This document shows positions 42,601-53,595 of a DNA stretch of 64,000 bases, piece after piece. Source of the DNA: Curvularia sp. ZM96 (taxonomy: Eukaryota; Ascomycota; Dothideomycetes; Pleosporales; Pleosporaceae); the NCBI GenBank assembly GCA_022457065.1, contig JAJGBQ010000002.1:1860001-1924000 (forward strand), in the 5' to 3' direction. The notes beneath the pieces are model-generated. The model made no database searches. It had not been told where the DNA came from and saw only the letters and a list, made by a program, of their open reading frames with translations. Position numbers and translations under genes: made by a program. Numbering within the stretch: the first letter of the stretch is position 1; every line of letters begins with the position of its first letter.

Positions 42601-42986
42601 CGGCGGAAGAGGAAGTCGAGTCGGCGGTTGAGTCGGAGGTTGGGTCAGCGACTCCATTGCCCGAGGAGCATCACGTGCCTGAGGGCTCAGGGGAGCCAGG
42701 CGTCGATCAGATGCTGTGGGGCGATAAGTACGATCTCATCTTCAAGCTCCTGGACCGCAGAGATGACTATGAAGAAGACATTGATTGGGAAGATGTTCGA
42801 AAAGATCAGGCATACCCTTGGTCTGAGGAAACACTCAAGGCCGCACTGGGGCAGTTGATTCAACATCTTCGCGACAATGGCAGGGAAGTGGATGCGGACG
42901 ACTTTCCGGGCACGATTGACGATGTGATGGACTGGATAAGCGAAGAGCATGCGGCAGAGCTTGAGGAGCACTACAGCCCGTCCTAG
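39660..42986 (+). CDS. Reb1/TTF1-like Myb-domain DNA-binding protein with acidic C-terminal tail
   Basis: Single-exon gene, 1108 aa. The N-terminal 450 residues are low-complexity and basic, with nuclear-localisation-like clusters (KKRKKHKAKA, KKKRKKKRNSKGNK). The folded core lies at about 455-690: GDFTADEEELIRRAIIDYQQ, then a Myb-like unit GAWTKEEEEQLRSLQAAYPN QW near 552 and a second (SHWTKDEEDLLIRAVTTVAQ ... ISWPQVAREM) ending in SVKWARMMKR. This arrangement resembles Reb1/TTF1 proteins, which bind rDNA terminators and promoters. An AT-hook (KKKRGRPRKSE) is at about 787-797. The rest is very acidic, with eight near-identical DEAQ units, then a small folded tail (YDLIFKLLDRRDDYEEDIDW, DDVMDWISEEHAAELEEHY). 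Roles in Pol I termination or as a general regulatory factor are inferred from the family. Confidence 0.82.
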   Translation: MDDVAASQQLMDEGARANPTLSSQKLSQVVAAHDKPASARKKRKKHKAKATQKSPETSINRPGAAILDESPTSSPFPFPATQPEAEEITRTLSGELRVLPAPSGPSHAVEVPDSQIVTTHMGTPASPPRSSYVVPSSATKSKKTYKKSRQAKRDQIIQDVLLGETVDELADTNIGTQDPPSPSHATASHKRQRVGNTDTGLQDAAVDVTSVAVKRRKIGTPKSTTTVQDLIHTSSNDDDFPQQSSKTKLKRVKKPHTPVATSRNIYDIPDDESDPANGIGEDLPSSAANGFMHSANGGESDDLQETPALKKRSAEKKKRKSGGDVYHWPASVRKPGQPLSETSKNGEHNGELLDDPISSDYGDFPHSPPDDPPADPPTSPPADDHSEKKKRKKKRNSKGNKENRTPREEARSEDGGIAKHRRSIGSSINQVSSAERALNTVRDLSHPPDLREGGDFTADEEELIRRAIIDYQQRKGLDVSELVEIIQWNQYDPRFHREPGVNRNKSEWTPQDREDMQESTEFWDEIKSIGLRRSHERVSRHIRQLYHQFKTGAWTKEEEEQLRSLQAAYPNQWKLISISMGDRSMHDCMNRWRDYLQYGEARKTSHWTKDEEDLLIRAVTTVAQRDEDHRAESGRPPLDVYTNKDISWPQVAREMGNSRSRIQASVKWARMMKRSNPPQIRIEYKPRTSAAAQADTSTPGKRGRRQKKDTSNESGDQTPRRKRKSQKNSERSDGEEETEELEKQIQDGSEPVTGSAARKKHHQPKHSDDEPQGQTHANNGSTNSSPPKKKRGRPRKSEAIDSDKPQKRRKSGPARDEPESRETDEEHAEDETSDPHVKNENRKQEKEWAEESESEEGGEPEERQTSREDVEESPDKDEDKTPSGEAGDGQEQEEGEEEEEQSGEAMDDEAVSDESQDEEPQDEEARVDEVQEDEAQDEAQDEAQDEAQDEAQDEAQDEVQDEAHKETLESRDTTQDSRHNTAEEEVESAVESEVGSATPLPEEHHVPEGSGEPGVDQMLWGDKYDLIFKLLDRRDDYEEDIDWEDVRKDQAYPWSEETLKAALGQLIQHLRDNGREVDADDFPGTIDDVMDWISEEHAAELEEHYSPS
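42456..42551 (+). repeat. Coding minisatellite, eight 12-bp units (DEAQ) in the REB1-like gene
   Basis: Six perfect copies of GATGAAGCTCAG (42456-42527), followed by GATGAAGTCCAG and GATGAAGCTCAC. Each unit encodes Asp-Glu-Ala-Gln (DEVQ and DEAH in the last two). The unit length is a multiple of three, so gain or loss would keep frame. Confidence 0.95.
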
Positions 42987-44749
42987 ACTGGTGTTTTTGG
43001 CGAAGTGGAGCAATGTTCGGTATTCAGGATATGGCCACTGTTATCTTGAGCTGATTATTGGGCAGCATGATGCAGACGAGGGCTCAATGAAGGGTAGTAG
43101 ATCACATGCAAAACTGCACCGCATCCGGTGATCACTTGTTCAATGCCTTTTTCTCGCACATGAGTAACGCCGTATACGAAGCAATACGCCGCCTCGCGCT
43201 TGCCATGCGAGATCTCACCACACCCGTGGTAGGCGGCGCATTAACAGCGCAACTCGTCCATGAACAAAGAGGGCGAGTGTGAACCTTGGAGTGCGTGCAT
43301 CAGGTATAGTGCAGGCTACGCGTACATTGCAGTGTTCTAGACAGGCAACGATGTGGGCGTGCCCGTGTGTACAGCCACGCTCGACCGTACAGTCGTCAGC
43401 TTAGCGGGGGCAAAAATAGAATTAAGAATGGAACCCTTTCTCGAAGGGCTCGGGAAACGGCGGCTCCACCCACACCCTTTCTCACTTGCACGCACACTAC
43501 GGCTGCACGCTGCACAAGCTATTGAAATGTCCGGGACTGTGACTGCGAAGCATTTTCTACAGTATGGATACGCGTTTTTGGACATGTGAGAATGCATTTG
43601 ACAGTGTTGGTTTGAATGCGGAAGTTGTTCTGGATGATGTCATCGGCTACACGTAGTGTCGAGAACAGACAGCGCTGTACAATTGTGCGACACATGAGGC
43701 AAAAGGAGAAGAATAGACAGGACTGACACCGCTTCAAGGCGCGAGATTCTCTACAACCAAAAGTCCTCGCCAGCCTCATGTGTGGATGGGCGGTCCCCAG
43801 GCTCAGGGTCAGTCCTTGCTGGGCAGCCCACCTGGCCTTGGCATATGTCACGCTATCCCTCCGCCCCAGCACATCTTCAACCAACCTGGCATCGTCACGC
43901 ACTCACAGCCTTGCACACGGGGACCAATGCGGCGCCCGCTTGCCCGTTGAACGCCCGATTTGGCCGTTGAAAGCCAATCGCCATCGCATATCGATCATTG
44001 CCCTGACTGGCTACCTCCATGACGTGCGCTCCTCGTCTGCTGCACGCGCCCGTCAGCAGTGCCGTCAAGACGGGTGGCATGCCCGCCAGCTAGATAATTC
44101 CGTGCGACTAGACAAGGCAAAATCACGGGACCGTGTGTTTGGTGACTGTCGTACAAGAGCTGTGGACCTGGGCTGGCTTTGTTGCATGTGTATCCCTCTC
44201 CCCCACATCTCGCCGTCCCTCTCCATCTCCCTGCGTCGCCCCGTCGTGTGCGATCCTTTAATCGTAATCTCCCAGTCGCAGCTTGCCCTCGGGGCTTGCG
44301 TGTCCCCTTTGCCTCGCCCTGCTGCTACTACTCTCGCTTATACTGTCCGTTTCGCTCTTCGCGTCGCCTTGTGCACATCGTCATTACGGCTGTTTGACGA
44401 CACAGTAGACAAATCAGCGACCGCTCATTTTCTCAGCGCCTCTTTGCCACGCCAATCCAACCACTCACAATCCTCTGACGATCACCCCAACTGCTGTTTG
44501 CGTCCCGTCACTCGTTTGAGCCTAAATCAAGGTCAAGGGTGCGATCTTGGTTCCTGGCCTGAAGACGTCATTTTTGTCCAACGTTTATCCGCTCTTTCTT
44601 TCCTCACACGACCAAACACGCCCTTTTTGCGCTACTATCTAGCTTCAGTCGTAAACTCTGGACGGTCCTTGCGTGGATTCCGCTTTTACCATAACGTGTC
44701 CCGATAGGGCACTTGGCCTTTGTTTAAGCCTTGCGAAGAATTGACTGCC
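42987..44749. other. Long 5' region of the kelch gene
   Basis: 1.76 kb between REB1-like stop and the kelch start, same strand. It contains a 309-codon open frame (43778-44707) that is Cys/Arg/Ser-rich with no motif, and pyrimidine-rich sequence from about 44180 onward typical of a fungal leader. No gene is supported. Confidence 0.5.
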
Positions 44750-47305
44750 ATGGAGCGAGTACGACCGCAACCTGCAGTGCATGCAGACTGCCGTCGCATG
44801 TCGGTATTCACAGAGGTTGGACTGGTCGACGAGCAGAAAATCCACGAGGAGCGGAGTCCGGTGCGCGCACATGGCGAGACGCTCAAGAGGCTACGACCCG
44901 TCAAGATTTTGAGGTTTAGAAGTCAGAATGATATCTTTGATGAAAGAGAAGAAAAGTTGGATGATGATGAGGACGAATGGGAGTCAGTGTACGATGAAGA
45001 CGAAACCAACAACTCGATGCCTACTATGACGCCCCCCGCGACACCAGCATTAATGCCCACGAGACTCTATCGATTAGGCTTGTTGAGTCTTTTGCTAGCT
45101 TTGATGCTACCAATCCTGCAGCTCAATCCACTCAAACACGTCGGCGTGAGAGCCAGCGCTGTTCCACCAAACTCAATTCAAGCTAACACCGAACACTCGG
45201 TGCTTGTGAGACGAGAGGACAGCCCTACTGATGCATGTAGGCGATGGAGCGGCCAGAGCGCAATCGTCAATGGTACACTGTATATGTACGGTTTCCGCAG
45301 GACTACCGAGGCTCAACAGAAGGATAACACGTGGAGTATGTCTTTGAAATTTTGTTCATACTATCTTTGGCATACATGGACATTGCTAACTTGGAGTAGA
45401 TAACGATTTCCTTACCCTCGATCTTACCGAGTCCTGGCAGATTAGCTCGCCTGCGCTTAAAGGCCTTCCAAAGCCCAATGGTCCACCTGCTGTGTCCCTT
45501 GGCCAGCTTTGGTCATCTTTCGATTCACTGTGGCTATACGGTGGCCAATTCTCTGATACCCCAATAGTAGAAGCAGGAAACAACTCGGTGTGGGAATACA
45601 ACATTGGCAGCCAGCAATGGATTGAACATACAAACCCGAAAACCTCGGATGGAGATAAGGCTGAGAGTGCTGGACAACCAGTACAACGCGTTGCCGAAGG
45701 TGCTGGTCTCACTGTGAGCACACTAGGCAGGGGATTCTATTTCGCTGGCCACTTGGACTTTCTTACAACTGAAGGATGGAGCAACCAAGTTGCCAGGGTC
45801 TACTTGAAGAGTTTGCTGGAGTTCACGTTCCCCGGAAGGGCCAATGACAACGTCAAATCTCTGGGCGACGGGAAGACTGCTGGGTCTGACGGCGTATACC
45901 GCAACGTCACCTACGGTGGACTGCAAAATACGGCATCGTTCCCCGAGCGCGCTGATAGTGCTCTCGTATACGTTCCTGGCTTCGGCAAGGAAGGCTTGTT
46001 GATTGGTCTCACCGGTGGTGACAATGCTACTTTTGTAAGTCCAATCACACAGCGACGTGGCTTGAAATGCTAACAGCATACAGACGCAAATGAACACCAT
46101 CGATGTCTACGATATTGCCACATCGACATGGTACAAGCAAAGCACTTCAGGTAACACCCCTGAGTACCGCGTTAACCCCTGCACTGTTGTTGCGGCCGCT
46201 GCAGAGTGAGTTTATCCACCGACCATGCCTCGTACATTTTGCTGATAATGATTTTAGCGGCTCGTCCTACAACATTTATATGTTCGCTGGCCAGGATCTA
46301 ACACCACCCGGTAATCAAAAGCAGCGAGACGACATGTGGATTCTGTCTGTCCCTTCTTTTACTTGGATTGAGGTCGATCAAGGTACCGCAAAGGCGAGTG
46401 TTCCACCACCCCGTGCCGGACATCTGTGCCACGCCTGGGACGCACAAATGATTGTTCTGGGAGGGTACAACACGAATCTCGGTTGCGATACACCCGGCAT
46501 TTACGTCTTCAATATGAGCAGCCTTAGCTGGAGCGACCAATTCACCGCTGTGACAGCAAAGAATGCACTACAAAGGTATAGCAAGGACGACAAAGGAAGC
46601 ACCGGTAATCCACTTGCCCAACAAATTAACCAGCGAGGTTTTGGTGTCGAAGCAGGTGTACCAGGGTCATATGGTTACGCCGTTCCTGAAGCTGTGCAGA
46701 AGGTCGTTGGAGGTGGACCAACTGGCGGCGCAACGCTCACCGCACCTCGTCAAACTGCCACACAAGGTCCTCTCGCAACCGGCAAACCACAAACCTATAC
46801 AGTGACTGGTCCAGACGGTGCAACCATCACCAACGTAATCAACGGAAACCCTTCTGCCGCACGTGATGACGGCCCGAACGTTGGCGCCATCATTGCTGGT
46901 GTCATTGCTGGGGTCTTCTTCATTATAGCCGCATACTTCGCCTTCTGCGCCTGGATCTACCGCCGCCAAGTCAAAATCTGGAAACAACACGCTGCCGCCA
47001 TGCAAACGCGTGCCAACGATAAACCCGGCACATACACCTCCTCATCTGGAAAAGTGAGCTCAGACCGTCCCCACGGCACTGCGGGCGGAAGCAGCCATGG
47101 CGGTGCGGCCGCCGGCTCGTTCGATATCAGAAGGAACAGCGGCGATGATGTGGCATACGGCGGACCGGGAGCCGAGTGGGGGAGAAGAAATAGCGAGGGT
47201 AGCGTTGTAGATGGATTGTTGGATGGACAAGAACCCACCTTCTGGGGTGCAAGAGGTGTGCTGTTGAATCCTAGGAGGAGTCTGAGGGTCATCAATCGCG
47301 ATTAG
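44750..47305 (+). CDS. Membrane-anchored kelch-repeat (galactose oxidase-like beta-propeller) protein
   Basis: Four exons are 44750-45335, 45400-46034, 46084-46205 and 46258-47305, giving 796 aa; all junctions keep frame. The cytoplasmic-like N-terminus is charged with a long Asp/Glu stretch (61-86). A first membrane helix covers about 107-125 (RLGLLSLLLALMLPILQL). The luminal/extracellular part has kelch blades: RRWSGQSAIVNGTLYMYGFR, SLWLYGGQFS, EYNIGSQQWIEH, NTIDVYDIATSTWYKQ, NIYMFAGQDLTPPGNQ, ILSVPSFTWIEV, HLCHAWDAQMIVLGGYN, VFNMSSLSWSDQF. A second helix lies at about 655-680 (VGAIIAGVIAGVFFIIAAYF) and is followed by a basic, Gly/Ser-rich tail. Related fungal proteins act at the cell surface or in polarity, but the function is unknown here. 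The start ATG at 44750 follows a stop-free stretch without ATG. Confidence 0.85.
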
Positions 47306-47851
47306 GGTGGATGTTATCTCATGAAGAGACTACGATATTTCTCTTTCCTTTCTTCTTCTTCTTCTTCTTTCTTCCTCTCACTTGAAAATTATGATTCCCA
47401 TTGTCTCTCTTGATGTCTGGTCTCCCTATTTCTTGGGGATATTTCGATACTTAATCACGGTAATGATAGATGGGGGTTAGGCATGCATGACGCTTGCAAT
47501 GCGGAGGAATATTAATGAAAAATCGTATTGCGAACACCGGAATTTTTCGGCACGTTTATCCTTTTCACCTTGTGAATTTTGGTTACTTGCGTTGGGTGTG
47601 CGAAGAGAGAAAAGAAAGGGCCGAGTGAGGTGTTAGACGTCCCTTTTCTTCTTCTTCATGTTGGGTAAAGGTCAAATTGTGTGTATGAATGGATAGTTGT
47701 TTAGGTTGTGTCACTAAAGACGATTTTGACAAAACATACCGCAGCACTGGATAGCAACATCAAGATGGGACATAAGGGAAGGCAATTTCGAACACGTAGA
47801 TATTGCTCCTCTACTTTTACTTTTACTCCTACACATACATACCGTGGTTAT
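47306..47851. other. Intergenic region between convergent kelch and CIA84 genes
   Basis: 546 bp between two 3' ends, with a (CTT)n run near 47350-47371. Nothing else seen. Confidence 0.55.
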
Positions 47852-50340
47852 CTATGGATCGAGATTGCGGTTAATGTTGTATTGTCGATATCCGAACCCG
47901 TCCATTGTTACCCAGTGGCCTAGGGCCTCCAGCTCGTCCCATATATGTGGGTATCGCTGTTTGATCCATGCCTCGACGCGCGCCTGCTTTTCGTTGTTGG
48001 CGGTACAGTTGAACCAACTGCCTAGACTGTGTACAAGTTAGCATGGGTGACAACAGGGTAGGACCATTGCGTGCGGACATACATTTGCAAATCCAAAGCA
48101 AAGCCGTACTCCTCCTCCACTGTCTCGATGAGCGCCATGGCCTCATCGTGGTTGTGATTTCTCGCAATAGCGCACATGTAAGCTGTCCAGAGTGCCTTGT
48201 CGATTTCAATATCCTGCTCTTTTAAGCGCGTCCAGATGGATCTGGCGTGTTCAGAGCCAAGGTGCGTTCCCTCGCAAGCCCTGAAGGCTATAAGAATGCT
48301 GTTGTATGAAGGCCCTTCTTTCGAGTCGCAAATCTCTCTCCAGAACCGAATGGCTTTCCTGTTCTCTCCCGTGGCAGCATAGGCAAGCATCAACGCATTG
48401 CGCAACTTTGTGTCCATATCCACGTTAAGGTCTAGCTTCAGCTGGTTATGTGCTAGTTCTAGAGACTCGGCATCGGCGCAACGGGCAAAACCGGTAAAGG
48501 CTGCAACGTAGACTTCTTTTGTAGCCGTATGGGTTGGGCTAACGTGGTTGCGCATGTGGAAGAAAACGTGACAAGCCATGTCCGAGCGGTTCCTATCGAA
48601 GAAATTGTTCATGATGGGTATCCGGTCTTCACGGGGTGTTTCAGTAAAGACATTACGTAGAATTTGATAGCCGTCCCAAGCATCTGCTGTGCTGGTTTCG
48701 CCGTCGAGTATAAAGATAGAAAGCGCTTTTCGGATAATCTTTCGCTGAGCTGGTGAGTACTGGTGTGCGTGCACCTGCAAAAGGTCCATCGCATCCGGGA
48801 TCTCGCCTCTCCTAAGATGCAAAAGAGTTACAGCCGCGACAGTTTCGGGGGCGAAGTTGGCCTTGCGCTCGTGTAGATCGTCTACCATGGCCATTAACTC
48901 ATCAAAGTGGTTCTGCTTGGAGACACACAAGGCTTGTATTAGTTGATTTACGGCCGAGACACTACTATCGGCGCCAGAGAAGCAGCCCTGAAGATTGAAG
49001 TAGGCGGCCCTCGCTCCATCGAGGTCTCCGACAGAAATGCGATACATGATCTGCATCGTGTAGGTTGCTTCATCGGGGATGATACCACGGTTCTCACCAA
49101 GAACGATATATCGTTCAGCAGAGTATGGATCAGATTTTGACATACAGTGTTCTACCAATGCGTTGATGGTCTCGATATCCGGGCGGATAACAGGGATTGC
49201 GGGGTCTTTTCGACGCACTTCGTTGTTGCGACGAACCAGTACATCCATCATGCGATTGATCTCGTCTGGGCCTTTGCCAATGGCTACAGACCACAGAAAG
49301 ACGGCGTCCCAAGCTTCTTTGGAAGGCATTTCTTCCTTGAGCATAGCAGCTACTACCTGTTGGCCAAAAGCCAGATCACCCTTTGAAGCGCAAGTCTTGA
49401 GTAATGCAGAACTCGTCTTCCCTGAGGGTGTAACTAGGTCACCAGCTGTGGATACAACCGTTTTGTTGTACCAGAATTTGGCTTTTGCTAGATCATTTCG
49501 CTCTCCGTAGTATGAGACTAGCATGTGTTGCATTGTGCTAGTCAGGGGAACTGACAGACCTTGCAAAGTGTCCAAAGTCTTTGCGATTGCTGCTGAATCA
49601 TTTTCACGGATGATGCCTTCGAGGACAGTCTCCCATGCCTGAAAAGACGCAAGTTGTACTGGGCCAGGAGCTTTGGCATCATAAACGAAAGAATTGACTG
49701 CGACCTGCATCGCCTCGACTGCATCGCCAGATACGGATAGTAGCCGAACTTGTAAAAGCTTGGTGTACATTTCGAACGGAATATCGAGTTTCTTCCAATA
49801 CGTATTGCCATCCTCGCCTTGGGCAGGTTTTGCAAGCTTGTCGACGAGCAGTTGACCGAATGGGCGGTGGTACTCGCCAACCACGTCCGGCCGCTTTTTC
49901 AGAAGCTGGTCTAGAATTGCCTCCATGTCTTGTCCAGTGAGCCAGGGTTGCCCATTTTCCTGTGGCGTTTCCAGCAGATACTGGAGTGCATAGTAGGCGC
50001 TCGCCACATGGAAGCTCTCAAATTTGCCTTTGTGCAGGGCGAAAAAGTCTTTGATGGCTTTGGCGACTTCGGCGGGCTTGGGTGGGCGGATGGCATTCTC
50101 TTTTGCGAATGCGACTTCAGTCAACTTCTCCAAGCCAGCAGGTGTTTCAGCAGGCTTCAACTTCCTCTGCTGCTTGAAGAGATTACCGAAGAATGTGCGT
50201 CGCGGGGTGTAGGGGAGGGTTCGGGCGCCATACTGGCCATGTGTACGGGGTCGAATGGGTCGATGGCGACATCCTCGATATAGCAGCGGCTCGTTGGCGA
50301 TGAGATTGCGAAAGACGACGCGGGTCAATTGAGAGGGCAT
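47852..50340 (-). CDS. CIA84: Mitochondrial complex I intermediate-associated protein 84 (Cia84)-like, PPR-type repeats
   Basis: Probable assembly factor for the membrane arm of respiratory complex I, first defined in Neurospora. Exons are 48083-50340 and 47852-48026, giving 810 aa. The 56-nt intron has GTATGT, a CTAAC branch and ACACAG; it joins DLQ/I to LGSWFNCTANNEKQARVEAW and ends at LDP-stop. The presequence MPSQLTRVVFRNLIANEPLL is basic and free of acidic residues except one Glu. The body consists of paired helices of pentatricopeptide type (FHVASAYYALQYLLETPQEN, SALLKTCASKGDLAFGQQVV, EMPSKEAWDAVFLWSVAIGK, DEATYTMQIMYRISVGDLDG). The start is the first ATG (50338-50340). It shares a 255-bp promoter with RSM18, another mitochondrial gene. 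Identity as Cia84 is from memory of the family; another PPR mitochondrial protein is possible. Confidence 0.75.
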
Positions 50341-50595
50341 GGTGGCGACTAGGCAGATGAACTCTCCATGGGGCCAGCAGGAACACACAAGCAATATGTA
50401 CACAAGAACAAGACGAGGTGAAAGTGCCCGCGGAGAGTAAGCGGGGGGCAAATAGTGAGGGGATGATGGCAACAGGTCTTTGGCGTGGTGAAATCATATG
50501 ACGCTAAGAAAGTCAACCTCCGACCGCCGACGAGCATGTCGAAAAGTCACGACAACGACGGCGACGACACCGCGACTGCAGAACCGCCGGCCAAC
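50341..50595. promoter_or_regulatory. Bidirectional promoter of two mitochondrial genes (CIA84 / RSM18)
   Basis: Only 255 bp separate the two divergent start codons (195 bp if the upstream ATG at 50536 is used for RSM18). The sequence holds pyrimidine-rich leaders on both sides; no specific factor site was identified. Confidence 0.6.
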
Positions 50596-51383
50596 ATGTC
50601 TTTGCTGCGTCTCCCATTCCGACCTGCACTGTCCACGGGGAGGACGTGCATGCGCTGCTTCTCCTCGGGCTCCCAAAAGCAAGGTGCGCTCTCAATTCCG
50701 ATTCCAACGCACATGTCCATCCCAATTCCTGCGCTACCACTACCAACACCTACCCACCGCCTTCTCAGCCAACCCTTTCTAATACAACATGTCTAGACGA
50801 CCTCCTGTCCATTCTCGGGAACAGTGCTGCTGCCCGCCACCCCGCCAATGCCCCCTCGACCACCACTCAGCAGCGCCCGGGCGAATCTGCCGCTCTGCGT
50901 TTTGCCCGCGGTGTAGGCCTTGACCGTGCGACCTCAAGCCCGAACCGCGAGCTCGCCGAATCAGAGCGACTCTCCCAATACCAGCGACAGATATACAGAA
51001 AATGGCAACCTGGTGATGTGTATGCGCCGCACGACCTGAGCGGGACCGAGCAGAAGAAGTGGAAGCAAGGACGAAAGAAGCCACAGCAGGACGCCTTCGA
51101 CGTCTTAGGTATCAACCCAGTTTTGGAGTACAAGGTACGTTGGGGTTGTGGATAAGAGGCGAGGGCTGCAAATGGCTAACCGAGCGGGTAGAACTTCACA
51201 ATGATGTCTGAATACATGACTGAAATGGGCCGGATAAAACACTCGAGGGATACCGGGTTGCGCCCAAAGAACCAGAGGAAGATTGCAAAGGCGATACGGA
51301 GAGCAGTTGGTCTAGGGCTGATGCCCAGTGTGCACAGGCATCCATTGGTGCTGAAGAAGAGTAATCCCGCAAGATTCTTGTAG
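50596..51383 (+). CDS. RSM18: Mitochondrial small ribosomal subunit protein bS18m (Rsm18)
   Basis: Component of the mitochondrial 37S subunit. Exons are 50596-50683, 50797-51134 and 51192-51383, giving 205 aa. The start at 50596 gives a typical presequence, MSLLRLPFRPALSTGRTCMR; an in-frame ATG 20 codons upstream (50536) would add an acidic stretch and is less likely. The 113-nt first intron joins SGSQKQ/D to DLLSILGN. The bS18 core is in the last two exons: DAFDVLGINPVLEYK/NFTMMS, EYMTEMGRIKHSRDTGLRPK, NQRKIAKAIRRAVGLGLMPS and VHRHPLVL. The length fits fungal bS18m with its N-terminal extension. Divergent from CIA84. Confidence 0.92.
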
Positions 51384-51465
51384 GAAACGCTGCGAGCTGT
51401 ACAATACGGCTGAGAATTCGATCATGTTTACGTTCGTGTAAAGTCTCGACCGCTACCTGCGTGCC

Positions 51466-53000
51466 CTAGTGGCGAGTCGCATTGCCCTTCTCCGCAATCC
51501 ACTGCTCAATCATAACCTGCTGTGCCTTGATAATATCCATAGCATGATCGGTTTGATAGAGATCGTACCATCCAGGCGATTCATGAGGCGGATCGCCTGC
51601 CCACACCATACCAAACTCATTGGCCTGCTGCGTCTCTGGGCGATAAACGCCGCCATACGCCCACGGACAAGTGCCTACATACGCACCCCCATTCCTGAAC
51701 TCATCCATAACTGTCCCAATAATCGTCGTAAAATACGCGTCTTTGTGAGTCGTCGACGCGCTACTCAGGTACGGATACTCTTTGTTCTTATTAAGCCAGT
51801 TATCCCGGGCCATGCCGAACTCCTCGAGGAAAACCGGCTTGCCAATGTCCATGGACCAGCGGCTCGAATTCTTCATGAAGTCGCGCGCAAAGTCCTGCGA
51901 GGCCTTTAGATTGGCATCGCTGGCGTCGTACATATCGTAGACGCCCCAATTTTGCACCCAGCAGTGCGTCGTGGCGTACGAGACGGTCGAGAAATTGTGC
52001 ACTCGCTTGAAGTAGTATTCGCCTTGCTTGGACTCGAGTCCAACGCTAATGAGCTGACGTGGAGACATGGAGTGGATGTAGCTGGATATGCGGTCCACCC
52101 ATGGGAATAGGAGGTCGTCTGGATTTGGCTCTAGGAAAATATTGTACGGGCCTGTATACCCCAGTTGGTCGGACGGCTGGGGCTCGTTGGCTAACTGCCA
52201 GGTCATGATGGTTGGATCTTCGGTGTAAAGTTTTCCTGTGATCGTGTTCCGCCGGCTCATGACTGTTTTGATGTGGTCTTTGTACCATTGCTCTGCTTGC
52301 GTGTTGTTGTAAATCAAGTTGGCATATGCAGTAAACTCGCTATAGGGAGCAGCATCGACACCTTCTTGAGTGTAATTCCCCCATCCTGTACCAGGAACCT
52401 CGCGCTGAGGCGGTGCTGTCAGATTCCAGCTAGAGGGATATGGAATCTTGGTATTGTTCGTCGCCCACGACACATACTGGCCGAATCCCCCACTCCACTG
52501 CCACTCGTTATTCAGTGTCATCGTAGCGCGCATCCCGCGTTTAGACATCTCAGCAAGACAAATGTCGAGGCCTTTAAAGATTTCTTCGTTGTATTCGCCC
52601 GGTGCTTCTTGTAGAGCTGGTGTCATTCGGAAAGGCTGTGGCGTCGGTGCGCCTTCTGAAGCAGCCATGATACGCAGATGGTTTATCCCATGGGCAGCCA
52701 TTTGATCCAACTCTGTCACAAGGCGCGAGTAATTACCGCCTGCTGATTCACTTGCGGCCAGATTCATACAGGCCCAGTAATTCATTCCTGGCGTCGTATT
52801 AGAACATTCCTCCCCGTAATAGAAGGAAACATCACCTTACCTGTAAGATAGTAGAGGCCATCTTTATTATACAATCTCGTTCCATCAACGTAAACAAAAT
52901 CCCCATCAGAAACTGCATGCTCATTGGAACTGGGTTTGTTCCTGGGTAGCACCGAGCCCGCAGCCAGCGAGGCCAAGAGCAACTGCAACGAAGTCTTCAT
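51466..53000 (-). CDS. Secreted endo-1,4-beta-mannanase, GH5 (GH5_7-like)
   Basis: Hydrolyses beta-mannan in plant cell walls outside the cell. Exons are 52841-53000 and 51466-52787, giving 493 aa; the intron splits a Gly codon (YYLTG/MNYWACMN). A signal peptide is clear (MKTSLQLLLASLAAGSVLP). The catalytic (beta/alpha)8 barrel shows FVYVDGTRLYNKDGLYYLTG at its start, HGINHLRIMAASEG, ATMTLNNEWQWSGGFGQYVS, the acid/base Glu255 in TWQLANEPQ, and the nucleophile within PVFLEEFG at about 375-376. Several N-glycosylation sequons are present (NNT, NLT, NYT, NFS). It lacks a carbohydrate-binding module. It marks the left side of the accessory region and is probably unrelated to the DIT genes. Confidence 0.92.
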
Positions 53001-53595
53001 CTTGAAAACTTGCGAACGAGAGCCGCGAGCTTGATCAGCGCACCTGCAAGGACGTTGACTGAAGCTTTATAGCGCATGCATTGACGAATTCCATCAACTG
53101 CAGCCCAGCCAATCCCAATTGGGCAGGCGACTAATACCACGGCAGTGGTCTGTTGACATCATGTGCGGAGAAAGATCGTCCGACTTGTCAGTGGGTAATG
53201 TCCGTTCCGTCCACAATACTGCCTGTATGCAAGACATTATAGCAGTTGTTCCGCAGAGTTCCTGCCGTGACATAAGGCGGGGATGCGCTTTTGGACACGG
53301 AGGGTGGATCTCCGTTCTAGGGTTGCAGTAGTGCTGTGAGGAAGTACATGGGTGAGTACCGTTACACGCCCGGATGCGTCTATCCGCGTTACGCCTAGCG
53401 CCATCTACAGATGCTAATGTGCAACACAAGGCTGGTCTTGACTTGCTCCTTGAATAAACAAAGTCACTTCCTGGTGTCCTTTCAGGCAATTTCAAGAAGT
53501 TTGATCCATAATGCCGTCGTGAATCCCTACGTGTCTGTCTATTCGATGTTTCACCCTCAATGCATCCACATCATGTGTCCTGACACTCACCATCC
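53001..53595. other. Intergenic region between GH5 promoter and IDO-like gene
   Basis: 595 bp. No gene; frames here are short and motif-free. Confidence 0.5.

Noticed and set aside
43778..44707. 309-codon plus-strand open frame before the kelch gene
   Set aside because: Cys/Arg/Ser-rich, no motif, no domain-like pattern; lies in a pyrimidine-rich leader. Length alone is weak evidence in GC-rich DNA.
50341..50472. N-terminal extension of the CIA84-like protein by 44 codons
   Set aside because: No ATG upstream of 50340, and the downstream start gives a good mitochondrial presequence.
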